From NCBI GenBank assembly GCA_041649275.1, contig JBAZNL010000016.1:1-31969 (forward strand): a DNA stretch of 31,969 bases, read 5' to 3'. The notes beneath the pieces were generated by a model. It was not told the origin of the DNA, did no database searches, and was given only the letters and a program-made list of their open reading frames with translations. Position numbers and translations under genes: made by a program. This stretch comes from Candidatus Izemoplasmatales bacterium. Lineage in GTDB: Bacteria; Bacillota_I; Bacilli_A; Izemoplasmatales; Hujiaoplasmataceae. Each line of letters opens with the position of its first letter. Positions within the stretch are counted from its first letter, which is position 1. Below, piece after piece: positions 1 through 7,457 of the stretch.

Positions 1-560
1 ACATCAAGACCAGGATCGGTTGGGTCTATTTGGCGGTTGTCATGGATCTTTACAACCGTGAAGTCATCGGCTATGCGACGAGTCAGCGAATCGACACCGA
101 GCTCGTGAAGCGGGCGTTGGGAGAAGCTGTCGGGCGGTATCCGGATACCGAAGGCACGATCTTCCACAGCGACCGCGGAACCCAGTACGCAGGAGCGGGA
201 TTTCAAAACGCTTTGACGTCATACAAGATGCATGGCAGCATGTCTCGAGGCGGATGTCCCTACGACAACTCCTGTGTCGAGAGCTTCTTCGCTCAACTGA
301 AGAAAGAACGGATCTATCGCAGGACGTATCGCGATCTTAACGAAGTGAATGATGACCTCTTCGACTATATCGAACTCTTCTACAATCGGAAGCGGATCCA
401 CTCGACCTTGAATTATCAAACGCCAATCGGATTCAGATTTAGTAATGTGTCTTCCCTTTGTGCGGTTTAGGTGCTATGATGAATGAAAAGGAATGGATTC
501 AAAACAGAACAAAGGTACCAAGATGAAAAAACGCAAAACCACTCATTAAAAACCACTTAA
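1..560 (+). mobile_element. 3' end of an IS3-family insertion sequence (approximate right limit)
   Basis: The window opens inside an IS3-family transposase gene, so only the right part of the element is present. Its right boundary should lie between the transposase stop at 470 and about 561, where the reading frame of a truncated RHS gene becomes open. I could not identify a terminal inverted repeat or a target-site duplication, because the left end is outside the window. The 560 limit is therefore only the RHS breakpoint, not an observed IS end. Confidence 0.45.
3..470 (+). CDS. IS3-family transposase OrfB, 5'-partial (integrase core)
   Basis: This is the C-terminal part of a DDE transposase that cuts and joins the IS ends. 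The frame is open from base 3, and the visible start reads IKTRIGWVYLAVVMDLYNRE, which is internal sequence rather than a true N-terminus. The second catalytic Asp is seen in HSDRGTQYA and the catalytic Glu in SCVESFFAQLKKE. The first Asp of the triad (DIT-type motif) should lie just upstream, outside the window. The ending RKRIHSTLNYQTPIGF is the typical end of the rve domain in IS3 OrfB. No lesion is seen in the visible part, so the gene may be intact. A TTG at 30 is a poor start candidate because homology continues upstream. The IS sits directly against a truncated RHS gene. Confidence 0.9.
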   Translation: MKTRIGWVYLAVVMDLYNREVIGYATSQRIDTELVKRALGEAVGRYPDTEGTIFHSDRGTQYAGAGFQNALTSYKMHGSMSRGGCPYDNSCVESFFAQLKKERIYRRTYRDLNEVNDDLFDYIELFYNRKRIHSTLNYQTPIGFRFSNVSSLCAV

Positions 561-1361
561 TCCAACGCCTGGGGCGCCATTATTTACCAATATGATTCTG
601 GGCTTGGGGTCGCCAACGCCAACCCGTTCCGTTACCGTTCCTATTATTATGACACGGAGACCGGCTGGTATTACTTGCAGTCGAGATACTACAATCCATC
701 GATCGGAAGGTTCATCAGTGCGGATGGCTTGGCGGGGCAGCAAGGCAACGTGCTGAACCACAATATGTACGCCTACTGCGCGAACAATCCAGCGATGTAT
801 ACCGACGCGACTGGAAATTCATGGGATTCATTCTGGAATGATGTTAATTCATGGTTTGTTGAAAAGATCATCAATCCCGTCGGATGCGCAATCACTGATG
901 CTGTGTTTTGGACCGTGGATACCATTGCCCCCGAAAACGATATCAACACAATTCAACTGGGTTTTTCATTTTTCGCCGGGTGTGGGTTTGAGTACACTTT
1001 CGCGACAGGATACGCGCTCGATAGAGAAGGCAATTTCGGAAAATACATCACATCGACGATTCCGGGAACAGGGGCCTGTATCGGAGATGGCGTATCTCTT
1101 GGATTATCACTATCGTTTTCAAATGCACAAACAATCAATGATTTGGCTGGAAGAAATGTGAACGTTGGGGCGTCGGCGGGAGTATCAGTCTATGGCGTTT
1201 CGATAGGAATCGGAGTTGATTGGTCAAAAAGCCTGGATAATGGATATACTACTTGGTCTGGAAGTTGCAATATTGGAGTTGGGAAGATACCCTTTGAGGG
1301 CCACGCTTCGCTCACCTATACTTGGATAATTGACACATACTCGTTCAGAGAGGGCATATAA
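561..1361 (+). pseudogene. RHS/YD-repeat protein, C-terminal fragment with variable tip domain
   Basis: The fragment is 266 codons, open from just after a TAA at 558-560, with no upstream start or RHS barrel. The first ~80 residues are the conserved RHS-associated core: NPFRYRSYYYDTETGWYYLQ, then SRYYNPSIGRFISAD, MYAYCANNP and a closing DATGNSWDSFW. This core normally ends the RHS shell, and what follows is the variable tip, often a toxin or effector. The tip (~185 residues) is Gly/Ser-rich with beta-like periodicity (GVSLGLSLSFSNAQTINDLA, VGASAGVSVYGVSIGIGVDW). I see no nuclease, deaminase or ADP-ribosyltransferase motif, so its activity is unknown. A TTG at 675 falls inside the YYLQSRYY core motif and is not a believable start. 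The likely history is truncation next to the IS, leaving a silent cassette. The stop lies two bases before the next gene. Confidence 0.8.
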
Positions 1362-1363
1362 AT

Positions 1364-1993
1364 ATGTATCTACGACAACCCAAATCAAGTGTGTTGACCT
1401 GGCTTGTTGCCATGTGTATCTGCTCGGTTCTTACTGGGGCGCTCCATTTGCTTAATGCAACATCATCCACTGATTCTGGCAATCTGCCCCTTTTACTCCA
1501 AGTGGATGAGATCGCGGTCGGAAATGAAAGGGTTTATTGTTTGGATAATATGTACGATAAGATATACATATATAACATAGATGGCGCATTTCATAGTTTT
1601 GTCGTTTTGCCATTCTGGGGTCAGAAATACATCCATTTCGAGAACGAGGAACTTGAGGTACTCATTACGGCCAAAGACAGGAATGTCCTCATGTACTATG
1701 ATGAAGATGGGGTGTTTATAAGTGAAGCGCAACTAGAATCAGCAAATGACGTCTCATGGCACGATTCAATCGTCAGAACAGAGTCGGTCGATTGTGGAGA
1801 GACGCATTATGAATTTATAGATCGTATCATTTTGCCCTCTGTGATTAAAGCGTCCGGCAGTGTGGAATTGTTCATCAACGTAGAACCATTCGTTTCACAT
1901 TTGATATGGAATGTCTCGATTCTCACGTGGGCATCTTCAATCATTTATGGATCATATTGTCTTCTTCGACATTATTTGAAAGACCCAAAATAA
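1364..1993 (+). CDS. Hypothetical membrane protein coupled to RHS tip (candidate immunity protein)
   Basis: This 209-residue protein belongs to no family I recognise. Its ATG follows the RHS stop by two bases, which suggests translational coupling. Residues ~10-30 (LTWLVAMCICSVLTGALHLL) form a hydrophobic N-terminal segment, either an anchor or an uncleaved signal. Residues ~180-202 (HLIWNVSILTWASSIIYGSY) form a second membrane segment close to the C-terminus. Between them is a beta-rich region with repeated units (NERVYCLDNMYDKIYIYNID, then RNVLMYYDEDGVFISE) that recall blades of a beta-propeller. Base composition is clearly lower in GC than the housekeeping genes, as expected for an accessory gene. 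An immunity or partner role is inferred only from position behind an RHS tip. With the upstream RHS truncated it may be an orphan. Confidence 0.6.
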   Translation: MYLRQPKSSVLTWLVAMCICSVLTGALHLLNATSSTDSGNLPLLLQVDEIAVGNERVYCLDNMYDKIYIYNIDGAFHSFVVLPFWGQKYIHFENEELEVLITAKDRNVLMYYDEDGVFISEAQLESANDVSWHDSIVRTESVDCGETHYEFIDRIILPSVIKASGSVELFINVEPFVSHLIWNVSILTWASSIIYGSYCLLRHYLKDPK

Positions 1994-2441
1994 AGTGGGG
2001 TTGTTTCTACTCTGTACCCCAAGTCAAGGACACTTCACAAAAATGGACTTGTTTATTCCTTTGTTCCTTTGGATTGGTATGGTTCTTAATCAGTGGGTAC
2101 TGAATGGTATCATATAGGTACAAACTGAAGGGAAGAGAAACCATGCCAAGCAACAATTCAAAATACACGAATGTTTTGGTTTGGCAACACCGAATTGGAC
2201 AGCATGTTTATGGACATGCTATGACGGTATTGATCCGGGCTCAAGTAACCGAGCGCACCGCGCAACCGAAACTCGTTGTAAAAAGTTGAGATAGTGTCAA
2301 AGTCAAGGTGGATATGATGGAAAATGGCGGTGAAAAATGCCGGTTCCAGCCGGTTCCGTCGTAACATCTACACCTCCGCTTATCCGGAATCGGACTTCAT
2401 TTCTTTCGCTCTTCTGAAGTGCGTTATATTTGATGTATAAC
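1994..2441. other. Gene-poor accessory stretch with IS debris
   Basis: This 450-base stretch has low GC and no convincing intact gene. Short open frames near 1906-2289 on the plus strand show no family resemblance and no good ribosome binding site. The one recognisable item is the decayed IS3 transposase tail on the minus strand (2158-2310). A near-repeat CCGGTTCCAGCCGGTTCCG lies at about 2340-2358. The stretch ends at the terminator of the metal transporter operon. Confidence 0.5.
2158..2310 (-). pseudogene. IS3-family transposase OrfB C-terminal remnant
   Basis: The minus strand encodes about 50 residues that match the end of IS3 OrfB: FDTISTFYNEFRLRGALGYL followed by SPDQYRHSM, a degraded version of the usual YN..R.H..LGY.SP..YR motif. 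The frame can be extended to 2367, but the extra residues do not resemble a transposase. The catalytic core is absent. It differs in sequence and orientation from the transposase at 3-470, so it is a separate, older insertion. The assignment rests on a single motif. Confidence 0.5.
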
Positions 2442-2478
2442 AAAAAAAGCAGGAATCGGACGACACTCCGATTCCTGC
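2442..2478 (-). terminator. Rho-independent terminator of the metal ABC operon
   Basis: A perfect 12-bp stem (GCAGGAATCGGA at 2449-2460 and its complement at 2467-2478) encloses a 6-base loop. Read on the minus strand it is followed by seven T residues (the A run at 2442-2448). It lies about 34 bases beyond the permease stop. Confidence 0.9.
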
Positions 2479-2511
2479 TGCTTTATTATGGTTCAAATAC
2501 ATTGATTCAGA

Positions 2512-3414
2512 TCACATGCTCTGGTGCGAGTCCGTTATCGGATCCTGTTTCGAGTGCTTCTTCACGGCGGCGAGCCTTGCCCTGCGGACGACGGCGATCA
2601 GGATCAGGATCAGGATGTTGACGGAGACGATCGCCGCACCCGAGGGGATGTTGAAGGAGTAGGCGCCCCAGAGGCCGAGGAAGACGGAAAGTTCCGAGAA
2701 CAGGATCGAGATGATCGTCGTCGAGCGGAAGCTCCACCCAACCTTCATCGCGGCCGCGACCGGGATGATCATCATCGAGGAGATGAGGAGCACGCCCGCG
2801 GCCTCGAGCATGATCGAGACGACCACCGAGAGCACGATGATGAAGACGAGCTGGAAGAAGTTGAGGTTGATGCCGAGGAACTTGGCGTTGCTCTCCTCGA
2901 AGGAAACAGAGATGATCTGGCGGAAGAAGACGAAGTAGAGCGCGATCACGACGATCGCGGTCGCCGCGATCCAGACGATGTAATAGTCCGTGACCGTCAG
3001 GATCGACCCGAAGAGGTAGTTGTAGAGCGAACCGGTCTTCTTCGAAAGGGAGAAGAAGATCGCGCTCACGGCGGTTCCGAGGCTCATCACGATCGGCATC
3101 GAGATTTCCTTGTAGGACTTGTAGTAGCGCCGGAAGGCCTCGATCAGAAGGCCGCCGACGACCGAGAAGACGATCCCGAGAAGAAGCGGCCGGTCGGCGA
3201 ACATGGCGTTGCCGAGCGAGTAGGAGAGGAAGAGCGAGAGCGAGATGCCGACGAGCGAAAAGTGCCCGAGCGTGTCGGCGATGAAGGACAGGCGGCGGAT
3301 GATGACGATCGAGCCGATCAGCGGCGCGAGGACGCCGAGCATGATGCCGGCGAAGAACGCGCGCTGCATGAACGATTCGGTGAAGAGATCGCTGATGAAC
3401 GAGAGGGTGATCAT
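2512..3414 (-). CDS. Zinc/manganese-type ABC transporter permease (ABC-3 family)
   Basis: This 300-residue polytopic membrane protein is the channel of an ABC-3 importer such as ZnuB, AdcB or MntB. It opens with FTESFMQRAFFAGIMLGVLA and IGSIVIIRRLSFIADTLGHF, the family pattern around the first helices and cytoplasmic loop. About eight hydrophobic segments follow, and the late stretch LEAAGVLLISSMMIIPVAAA is the conserved coupling region. The length is normal. The start codon overlaps the end of the ATPase gene by four bases (3411-3414), so the two are translationally coupled. The metal (zinc, manganese or iron) cannot be settled from the permease alone. No solute-binding lipoprotein is encoded in this window, so it must be supplied from elsewhere. 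Confidence 0.92.
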   Translation of the reverse strand: MITLSFISDLFTESFMQRAFFAGIMLGVLAPLIGSIVIIRRLSFIADTLGHFSLVGISLSLFLSYSLGNAMFADRPLLLGIVFSVVGGLLIEAFRRYYKSYKEISMPIVMSLGTAVSAIFFSLSKKTGSLYNYLFGSILTVTDYYIVWIAATAIVVIALYFVFFRQIISVSFEESNAKFLGINLNFFQLVFIIVLSVVVSIMLEAAGVLLISSMMIIPVAAAMKVGWSFRSTTIISILFSELSVFLGLWGAYSFNIPSGAAIVSVNILILILIAVVRRARLAAVKKHSKQDPITDSHQSM

Positions 3415-4082
3415 GCGATCTCCTCCGTCGGCGGCTGCGCCGGTCGTTCGCGGTAGGTATGCTCGAGGTTCGTGTCCATCCGCAGTTCGTGGGTGTAGTC
3501 GACGTTGTCGAGCGACTGCTCGTGGCTGATCAGGATGATCGTGACGCCTTCCGCATGGAGCCGGTTCACGGTCTTGCGGAAATACTCCACGTTCTTGCGG
3601 TCGATCGACGCGGTCGGTTCGTCGAGGATCAGCAGGCGCGGTCCGTTCAGCATCGCCCGGACGATGAAGACACGTTGGATCTGTCCGCCGGAGAGGCTGT
3701 TGATGGAGTCGTTCATATTTTCGAGGATCCCCATCTCGTCGAGCAGTTTCAGTTTGAGGGCCTCCGAGGTGCGATGCAGTTTCGAGACCGACAGAATCTC
3801 CGAGACGGTGATCGGGAACTCGTAGTTGAAGTCGTCGAACTTCTGCGGGACATAGCCGATTTCAGTCCATTTCCGGTAGTAGTTGATATCCTCGTGGTTG
3901 AAGAAGATGACGCCGTTGGCGACCGGATTGAGGCCCAGGAGGCATTTCACGAAGGTTGATTTTCCGGAACCGTTTCGCCCCGAGACGACCACGAAATCAC
4001 CCGGTTTGATCGTCAGCGAGAGGTCGCGGATGACCGTTTTATGCCCGTACGAGAACGTCAGATTGTTGATGTCGATGAGCAT
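3411..4082 (-). CDS. Zinc/manganese-type ABC transporter ATP-binding protein
   Basis: This 223-residue cytoplasmic ATPase powers metal import through the adjacent permease. It shows Walker A GRNGSGKST (residues ~35-43), Q-loop YVPQ, signature LSGGQIQRV, Walker B LLILDEPTASID and H-loop SHE. The length is normal for ZnuC/AdcC. The start has a GAGGTG ribosome binding site 6 bases upstream. The gene is first in a two-gene operon that reads away from tmk and is promoted from the shared 4083-4188 intergenic region. The C-terminal tail after the H-loop is short and Glu/Pro-rich, with no His-rich metal-sensing stretch. Confidence 0.92.
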   Translation of the reverse strand: MLIDINNLTFSYGHKTVIRDLSLTIKPGDFVVVSGRNGSGKSTFVKCLLGLNPVANGVIFFNHEDINYYRKWTEIGYVPQKFDDFNYEFPITVSEILSVSKLHRTSEALKLKLLDEMGILENMNDSINSLSGGQIQRVFIVRAMLNGPRLLILDEPTASIDRKNVEYFRKTVNRLHAEGVTIILISHEQSLDNVDYTHELRMDTNLEHTYRERPAQPPTEEIA

Positions 4083-4106
4083 CCGATCACCTCGCCTTCT
4101 TCGTCT

Positions 4107-4135
4107 ATTGTATCACAGCGGCCGGATTTATTGAA
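4107..4135 (-). promoter_or_regulatory. Promoter of the metal ABC operon
   Basis: Read on the minus strand there is an extended -10, TGATACAAT (4107-4115), and a -35-like TTCAAT (4130-4135) with a 17-base spacer. It faces the tmk promoter, forming a divergent regulatory region. Confidence 0.65.
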
Positions 4136-4142
4136 ACAATAA
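4128..4142. promoter_or_regulatory. Candidate Fur-family operator (15-bp inverted repeat)
   Basis: TTATTGAAACAATAA is an inverted repeat with 7-1-7 geometry and one mismatch pair flanking the centre. This is the layout of Fur, Zur and PerR boxes. It covers the -35 region of the metal transporter promoter, where a bound repressor would block RNA polymerase. Its position supports metal-responsive control, but the regulator is not in the window and the identity is inference. Confidence 0.45.
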
Positions 4143-4144
4143 TG

Positions 4145-4173
4145 TTCAAAAACCGCCCCATCTATGAGATAAT
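4145..4173 (+). promoter_or_regulatory. Promoter of the tmk operon
   Basis: TTCAAA (4145-4150), a 17-base spacer and GATAAT (4168-4173). Transcription should start near 4180, leaving a leader of under 20 bases before tmk. Confidence 0.6.
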
Positions 4174-4197
4174 ATAGAGAAGAAGCGGGTGCATACC

Positions 4198-4830
4198 ATG
4201 ACGGGAAAATTCGTGACGTTCGAAGGGACCGAAGGGTCCGGCAAGACCTCGATCATCGCGCAGATCGAAACCTATTTCAAGGCCAAGGGCTACCCGGTGC
4301 TCGTCACCCGCGAGCCCGGCGGGATCCGTATCTCCGAGAAGATCCGCGACATCCTGCTCGACAAGGCCCATACCGAGATGGATCCGCGCACCGAGGCGCT
4401 GCTCTTCGCCGCCTCGCGCCGCCAGCATCTCGTCGAGCGGATCATCCCCGCCCTCAGCGAGGGCGTGCTGGTCCTCTGCGACCGCTTCGTCGACAGTTCC
4501 CTGGTCTACCAGGGGATCGCCCGCGGCCTCGGCGTGGACGAGGTCTTCGCCATCAACAGGTTCGCGATCGAGGACGTCATGCCCGACCTGACGATCTTCA
4601 TCGACGTCACCCCCGAGGTCGGCCTCGCCCGCGTCTTCAAGAACAAGGGCCGCGAGGTCAACCGCCTCGACCTCGAGAAGCGCGAGTTCCATCATCTGAT
4701 CTACGACGGCTACCAGCGCCTGATGCGCGAACATCCCGACCGCATCCGGGGCATCGCCGGCGAGCGTCCGATCTCCGATGTCGCCGCCGACGCGATCCGC
4801 CTGATCGAGAAGACGCTTTCCGCGAAGTAG
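4198..4830 (+). CDS. tmk: Thymidylate kinase
   Basis: This cytosolic enzyme phosphorylates dTMP to dTDP for DNA synthesis. It has the P-loop FEGTEGSGKTS (residues ~8-18), the Asp-Arg motif CDRFVDSSLVYQG that contacts dTMP, and a LID region NKGREVNRLD. The length of 210 residues is normal. I prefer ATG at 4198, giving MTGKFVTFEG as is standard in the family. A GTG at 4189 would add MHT and is closer to the AGAAG ribosome binding site, so it stays possible. The gene leads a compact operon with holB four bases downstream, the same pairing of precursor synthesis and replication as in Bacillus. Confidence 0.95.
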   Translation: MTGKFVTFEGTEGSGKTSIIAQIETYFKAKGYPVLVTREPGGIRISEKIRDILLDKAHTEMDPRTEALLFAASRRQHLVERIIPALSEGVLVLCDRFVDSSLVYQGIARGLGVDEVFAINRFAIEDVMPDLTIFIDVTPEVGLARVFKNKGREVNRLDLEKREFHHLIYDGYQRLMREHPDRIRGIAGERPISDVAADAIRLIEKTLSAK

Positions 4831-4834
4831 CCCG

Positions 4835-5845
4835 ATGTCCCTCTACGATTTCGAGACCCTCTCGCTCTACCAGCCCCGGGCGGGAACGGTGCTGAAGAAC
4901 GGCTTCCTGCTCGACCGGCTGGCGCACGCCTACATCTTCGAGGGACCGCGCGGCACGAAGAAGCTCGACACCGCGACCCTCTTCGCCAAGCGGCTCCTAT
5001 GCCTCCATCCGGACGGGGAGAACCCGTGCAACGCCTGCGTCAACTGCCGCCGCATCGACCACGGCAGCCATCCGAACGTCTTTCTGATCGAAGCCGAGGG
5101 CGAGCAGATCAAGGTCGACCAGATCCGCCGGATCGTCGCCGAATTCGCCCGCACCTCGCTTGAGGACGCGCCCCGCGTCTACATCGTGAACGACGCCCAC
5201 AAGCTCAATCCCGAGGCCGGGAACACGCTTCTGAAGACGCTCGAGGAACCGGGCGCCGACATCTACGCGATCCTCGTCACCGACAGCTTCAACGCCATCC
5301 TCAAGACGATCGTGTCGCGCTCGCAGGTGATCCATTTCGCCGCCCTCGACAAGGACGTCGTACGCGCCGACCTCGTCAAGGCCGGCGTCGACCCCGCGCT
5401 CGCGGCGGTCATCCCCGAGTACACGAACAACTGCGACGAGGCCTGCCGCATCGGCGAATCGGAGAACATGGTCGCGGCCTTCAGGCTCGTCCTCGAGATC
5501 TATGAGATGGCCGGCAAGCCGAAGAAGTCGATGGTGCTCGCGTTCCGCGACAGACGCGACGCACTCCTCCCCGACCGCGACGCGAAGGACTTCTTCCTCA
5601 CCCTGATGATCCTGTATCAGAAGGATCTGCTCAACGCCAAACTCCGCCGTCTGGACCAGATCGTCTACCGGACCGAGACGGAGCAGCTCGCGCGGCTTGC
5701 GGACAGCGTCACCCAGAAAACGATCCAAAACGGCCTGGAGCGGATGCTCACGCTCAAGTCCAGGCTGCGCTACAACATCAACGGCTGGCTCGCCTTCGAC
5801 GGCCTGCTCGCCCATCTGGAAAGAGGGTTCCTCCATGCAGTATAA
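4835..5845 (+). CDS. holB: DNA polymerase III delta' subunit
   Basis: This is the clamp-loader subunit that helps open the beta sliding clamp. It is 336 residues long. The P-loop position reads GPRGTKKLDTA, lacking the normal GKT/S, so ATP hydrolysis there is unlikely; this is usual for delta'. A zinc module is present (C56, C65, C68, C71). AHKLNPEAGNTLLKTLEEPG is the conserved AAA+ core, and the SRC motif has become SRS (SRSQVIHF). The C-terminal collar domain is more divergent. Its last 11 bases overlap ricT. Position after tmk and before ricT supports delta' over DnaX. Confidence 0.93.
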   Translation: MSLYDFETLSLYQPRAGTVLKNGFLLDRLAHAYIFEGPRGTKKLDTATLFAKRLLCLHPDGENPCNACVNCRRIDHGSHPNVFLIEAEGEQIKVDQIRRIVAEFARTSLEDAPRVYIVNDAHKLNPEAGNTLLKTLEEPGADIYAILVTDSFNAILKTIVSRSQVIHFAALDKDVVRADLVKAGVDPALAAVIPEYTNNCDEACRIGESENMVAAFRLVLEIYEMAGKPKKSMVLAFRDRRDALLPDRDAKDFFLTLMILYQKDLLNAKLRRLDQIVYRTETEQLARLADSVTQKTIQNGLERMLTLKSRLRYNINGWLAFDGLLAHLERGFLHAV

Positions 5846-6698
5846 GGTCATTTCGGTGCGCTTCAACCGCACCGGCAAGAAGTACTATTTCGACTGCGCC
5901 GGCTTCGACGTCAAGAACGGCGACATGGTCGTCGTCGAAACCGTCCGCGGCAACGAGCTCGGCTTCTGCGCCGAGGATCCGAAGCTGCTCCCCGAGTCGG
6001 AACTCGTGTCGGCGCTGAAGCCGATCATCCGCATCGCCACCCACCACGACTACGAGCAGTACCAGCGGAATCAGGAAGAACAGCCGGAGGCGCTCCGCAA
6101 GTGCGCCCTGTTCGTCGCCAAGAACAAGCTCGACATGAAGCTGCTCAACTGCGAGTACACGCTCGACCGTTCGAAGCTGATCATCTACTTCAACGCCGAA
6201 GGACGCGTCGACTTCCGCGACCTCGTCAAGGACCTCGCGACCCAGTTCCGGGTCCGCATCGAGCTCCGCCAGGTCGGTGCCCGCGACGGCGCCAAGGTCC
6301 TCGGCGGGATCGGCCCCTGCGGCCTGCTCACGTGCTGCACGACCTTCCTCGGCGACTTCGAGACGGTCTCGATCAAGATGGCGAAGAACCAGAACCTTTC
6401 GCTCAATCCGACCAACATCTCCGGCCTCTGCGGCAAGCTCCTCTGCTGCATCCACTACGAGGACGCCAACTACAAGGAATACCGCCGCACGATGCCCAAG
6501 CTCGAAAGCTACGTCGACACGCCCGACGGCCGCGGGCGGGTCACCCAGCTCAACTTCCTCGCCCAGACCCTTCGGGTCGACTTCGGCTTCGGGAATCAGA
6601 AGATCTATCCCGTCGCCGACGTCCGCTTCGGCCAACCCGTCCAGGAAGAGGACGCCGCGGCCGGATCCGAGAAGGACCTGAAGGACCTCGAAGGCTGA
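5835..6698 (+). CDS. ricT: RicT/YaaT family protein (PSP1 domain)
   Basis: In Bacillus this protein works with RicA and RicF in a [4Fe-4S] complex that directs RNase Y processing of mRNAs and affects development. Here it is 287 residues, with the PSP1 C-terminal domain (residues ~70-190). Two cysteine clusters, GPCGLLTCC and GLCGKLLCC, are the conserved iron-sulfur ligands. ATG at 5835 gives MQYKVISVRFNRTGKKYYFD, the usual family N-terminus, and overlaps the end of holB by 11 bases. Longer in-frame extension to 5697 is only holB read in another frame. RicA and RicF genes are not in this window. Confidence 0.93.
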   Translation: MQYKVISVRFNRTGKKYYFDCAGFDVKNGDMVVVETVRGNELGFCAEDPKLLPESELVSALKPIIRIATHHDYEQYQRNQEEQPEALRKCALFVAKNKLDMKLLNCEYTLDRSKLIIYFNAEGRVDFRDLVKDLATQFRVRIELRQVGARDGAKVLGGIGPCGLLTCCTTFLGDFETVSIKMAKNQNLSLNPTNISGLCGKLLCCIHYEDANYKEYRRTMPKLESYVDTPDGRGRVTQLNFLAQTLRVDFGFGNQKIYPVADVRFGQPVQEEDAAAGSEKDLKDLEG

Positions 6699-6702
6699 GC
6701 CG

Positions 6703-7452
6703 ATGGCTTCTTCCGTCCTCCAGGTCAACGACCTCATGGGATACGACGGCCTCAAGATCGTCCAGCGGGAGGACATGTTCGCCTTCTCGCTCGACTCGAT
6801 CCTGCTCGCCGACTTCACGCACGTGTACAAGAAGACCGCGCGGATCATGGACTTCGGCACCGGCAACGCCCCGATCCCGCTCTTCCTCTCGCTCAAGACG
6901 GACAAGCCGATCGTCGGCGTCGAGATCCAGTCCGAGGCGGTCGACCTCGCCCGCAGGAGCGTCTCCCTGAACCGTCTCGAAGATCAGGTCGAGATCGTCG
7001 AAGACGACATCAAAGAACTCCACAAGCGTTACGAATCCTCCTCGATCGACCTGATCACGTGCAATCCGCCGTTCTTCAAGCTCGCCCCGGACGGCGGGAA
7101 CACGAACGCCCTCGACGCCTTCACGATCGCCCGCCACGAGGTCAAGATCGACCTCGAGGGGATCGTCGTGCAGGCGAAGCGCCTGCTCTCGACCCTCGGG
7201 GTCCTGACGATGATCCACCGCGTCGACCGCCTCGAGGAGCTGATCGTGCTCCTGAACCGCCATCGGTTCGCGATCAAGCGCCTCCGCTTCGTCTATCCGA
7301 AGCGCGGGAAACCCGCGCAGGCCGTGCTCGTCGAGGCCTTCGCCAACGGCAGGCCGGGAGGCCTCCGGATGGCGGACCCGCTCTACGTCTACGAAGCCGA
7401 CGGCACCTACACCGAAGAAGTCCTCGGCATCTTCCGCACCGGAAAGAAGTGA
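6703..7452 (+). CDS. tRNA1(Val) (adenine(37)-N6)-methyltransferase, TrmN6/YabB family
   Basis: This is a SAM-dependent N6-adenine methyltransferase of 249 residues acting on tRNA. SAM-binding motif I reads IMDFGTGNAPIPLFLSL (residues ~47-63), the acidic motif VGVEIQ ends strand 2, and the catalytic NPPF is at 121-124 (TCNPPFFK). This motif set and the location between ricT and rsmI match Bacillus yabB. The start is four bases after the ricT stop. Specificity for adenine-37 of tRNA-Val is transferred from the family. Confidence 0.9.
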   Translation: MASSVLQVNDLMGYDGLKIVQREDMFAFSLDSILLADFTHVYKKTARIMDFGTGNAPIPLFLSLKTDKPIVGVEIQSEAVDLARRSVSLNRLEDQVEIVEDDIKELHKRYESSSIDLITCNPPFFKLAPDGGNTNALDAFTIARHEVKIDLEGIVVQAKRLLSTLGVLTMIHRVDRLEELIVLLNRHRFAIKRLRFVYPKRGKPAQAVLVEAFANGRPGGLRMADPLYVYEADGTYTEEVLGIFRTGKK

Positions 7453-7457
7453 TCCCC

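Noticed and set aside
675..1361. RHS gene starting at TTG 675
   Set aside because: The codon falls inside the conserved YYLQSRYY core; homology extends upstream to 561, so this is a truncated gene rather than a new start.
1906..2103. 65-codon plus-strand ORF overlapping the candidate immunity gene
   Set aside because: Out-of-frame overlap with a better gene and no ribosome binding site.
2104..2289. 61-codon plus-strand ORF
   Set aside because: No family similarity, weak start context, and it overlaps the IS3 remnant read on the other strand.
2524..3456. Plus-strand open frame opposite the metal permease
   Set aside because: Composition is almost only Asp, Glu, Arg and Val, and the minus-strand permease is certain.
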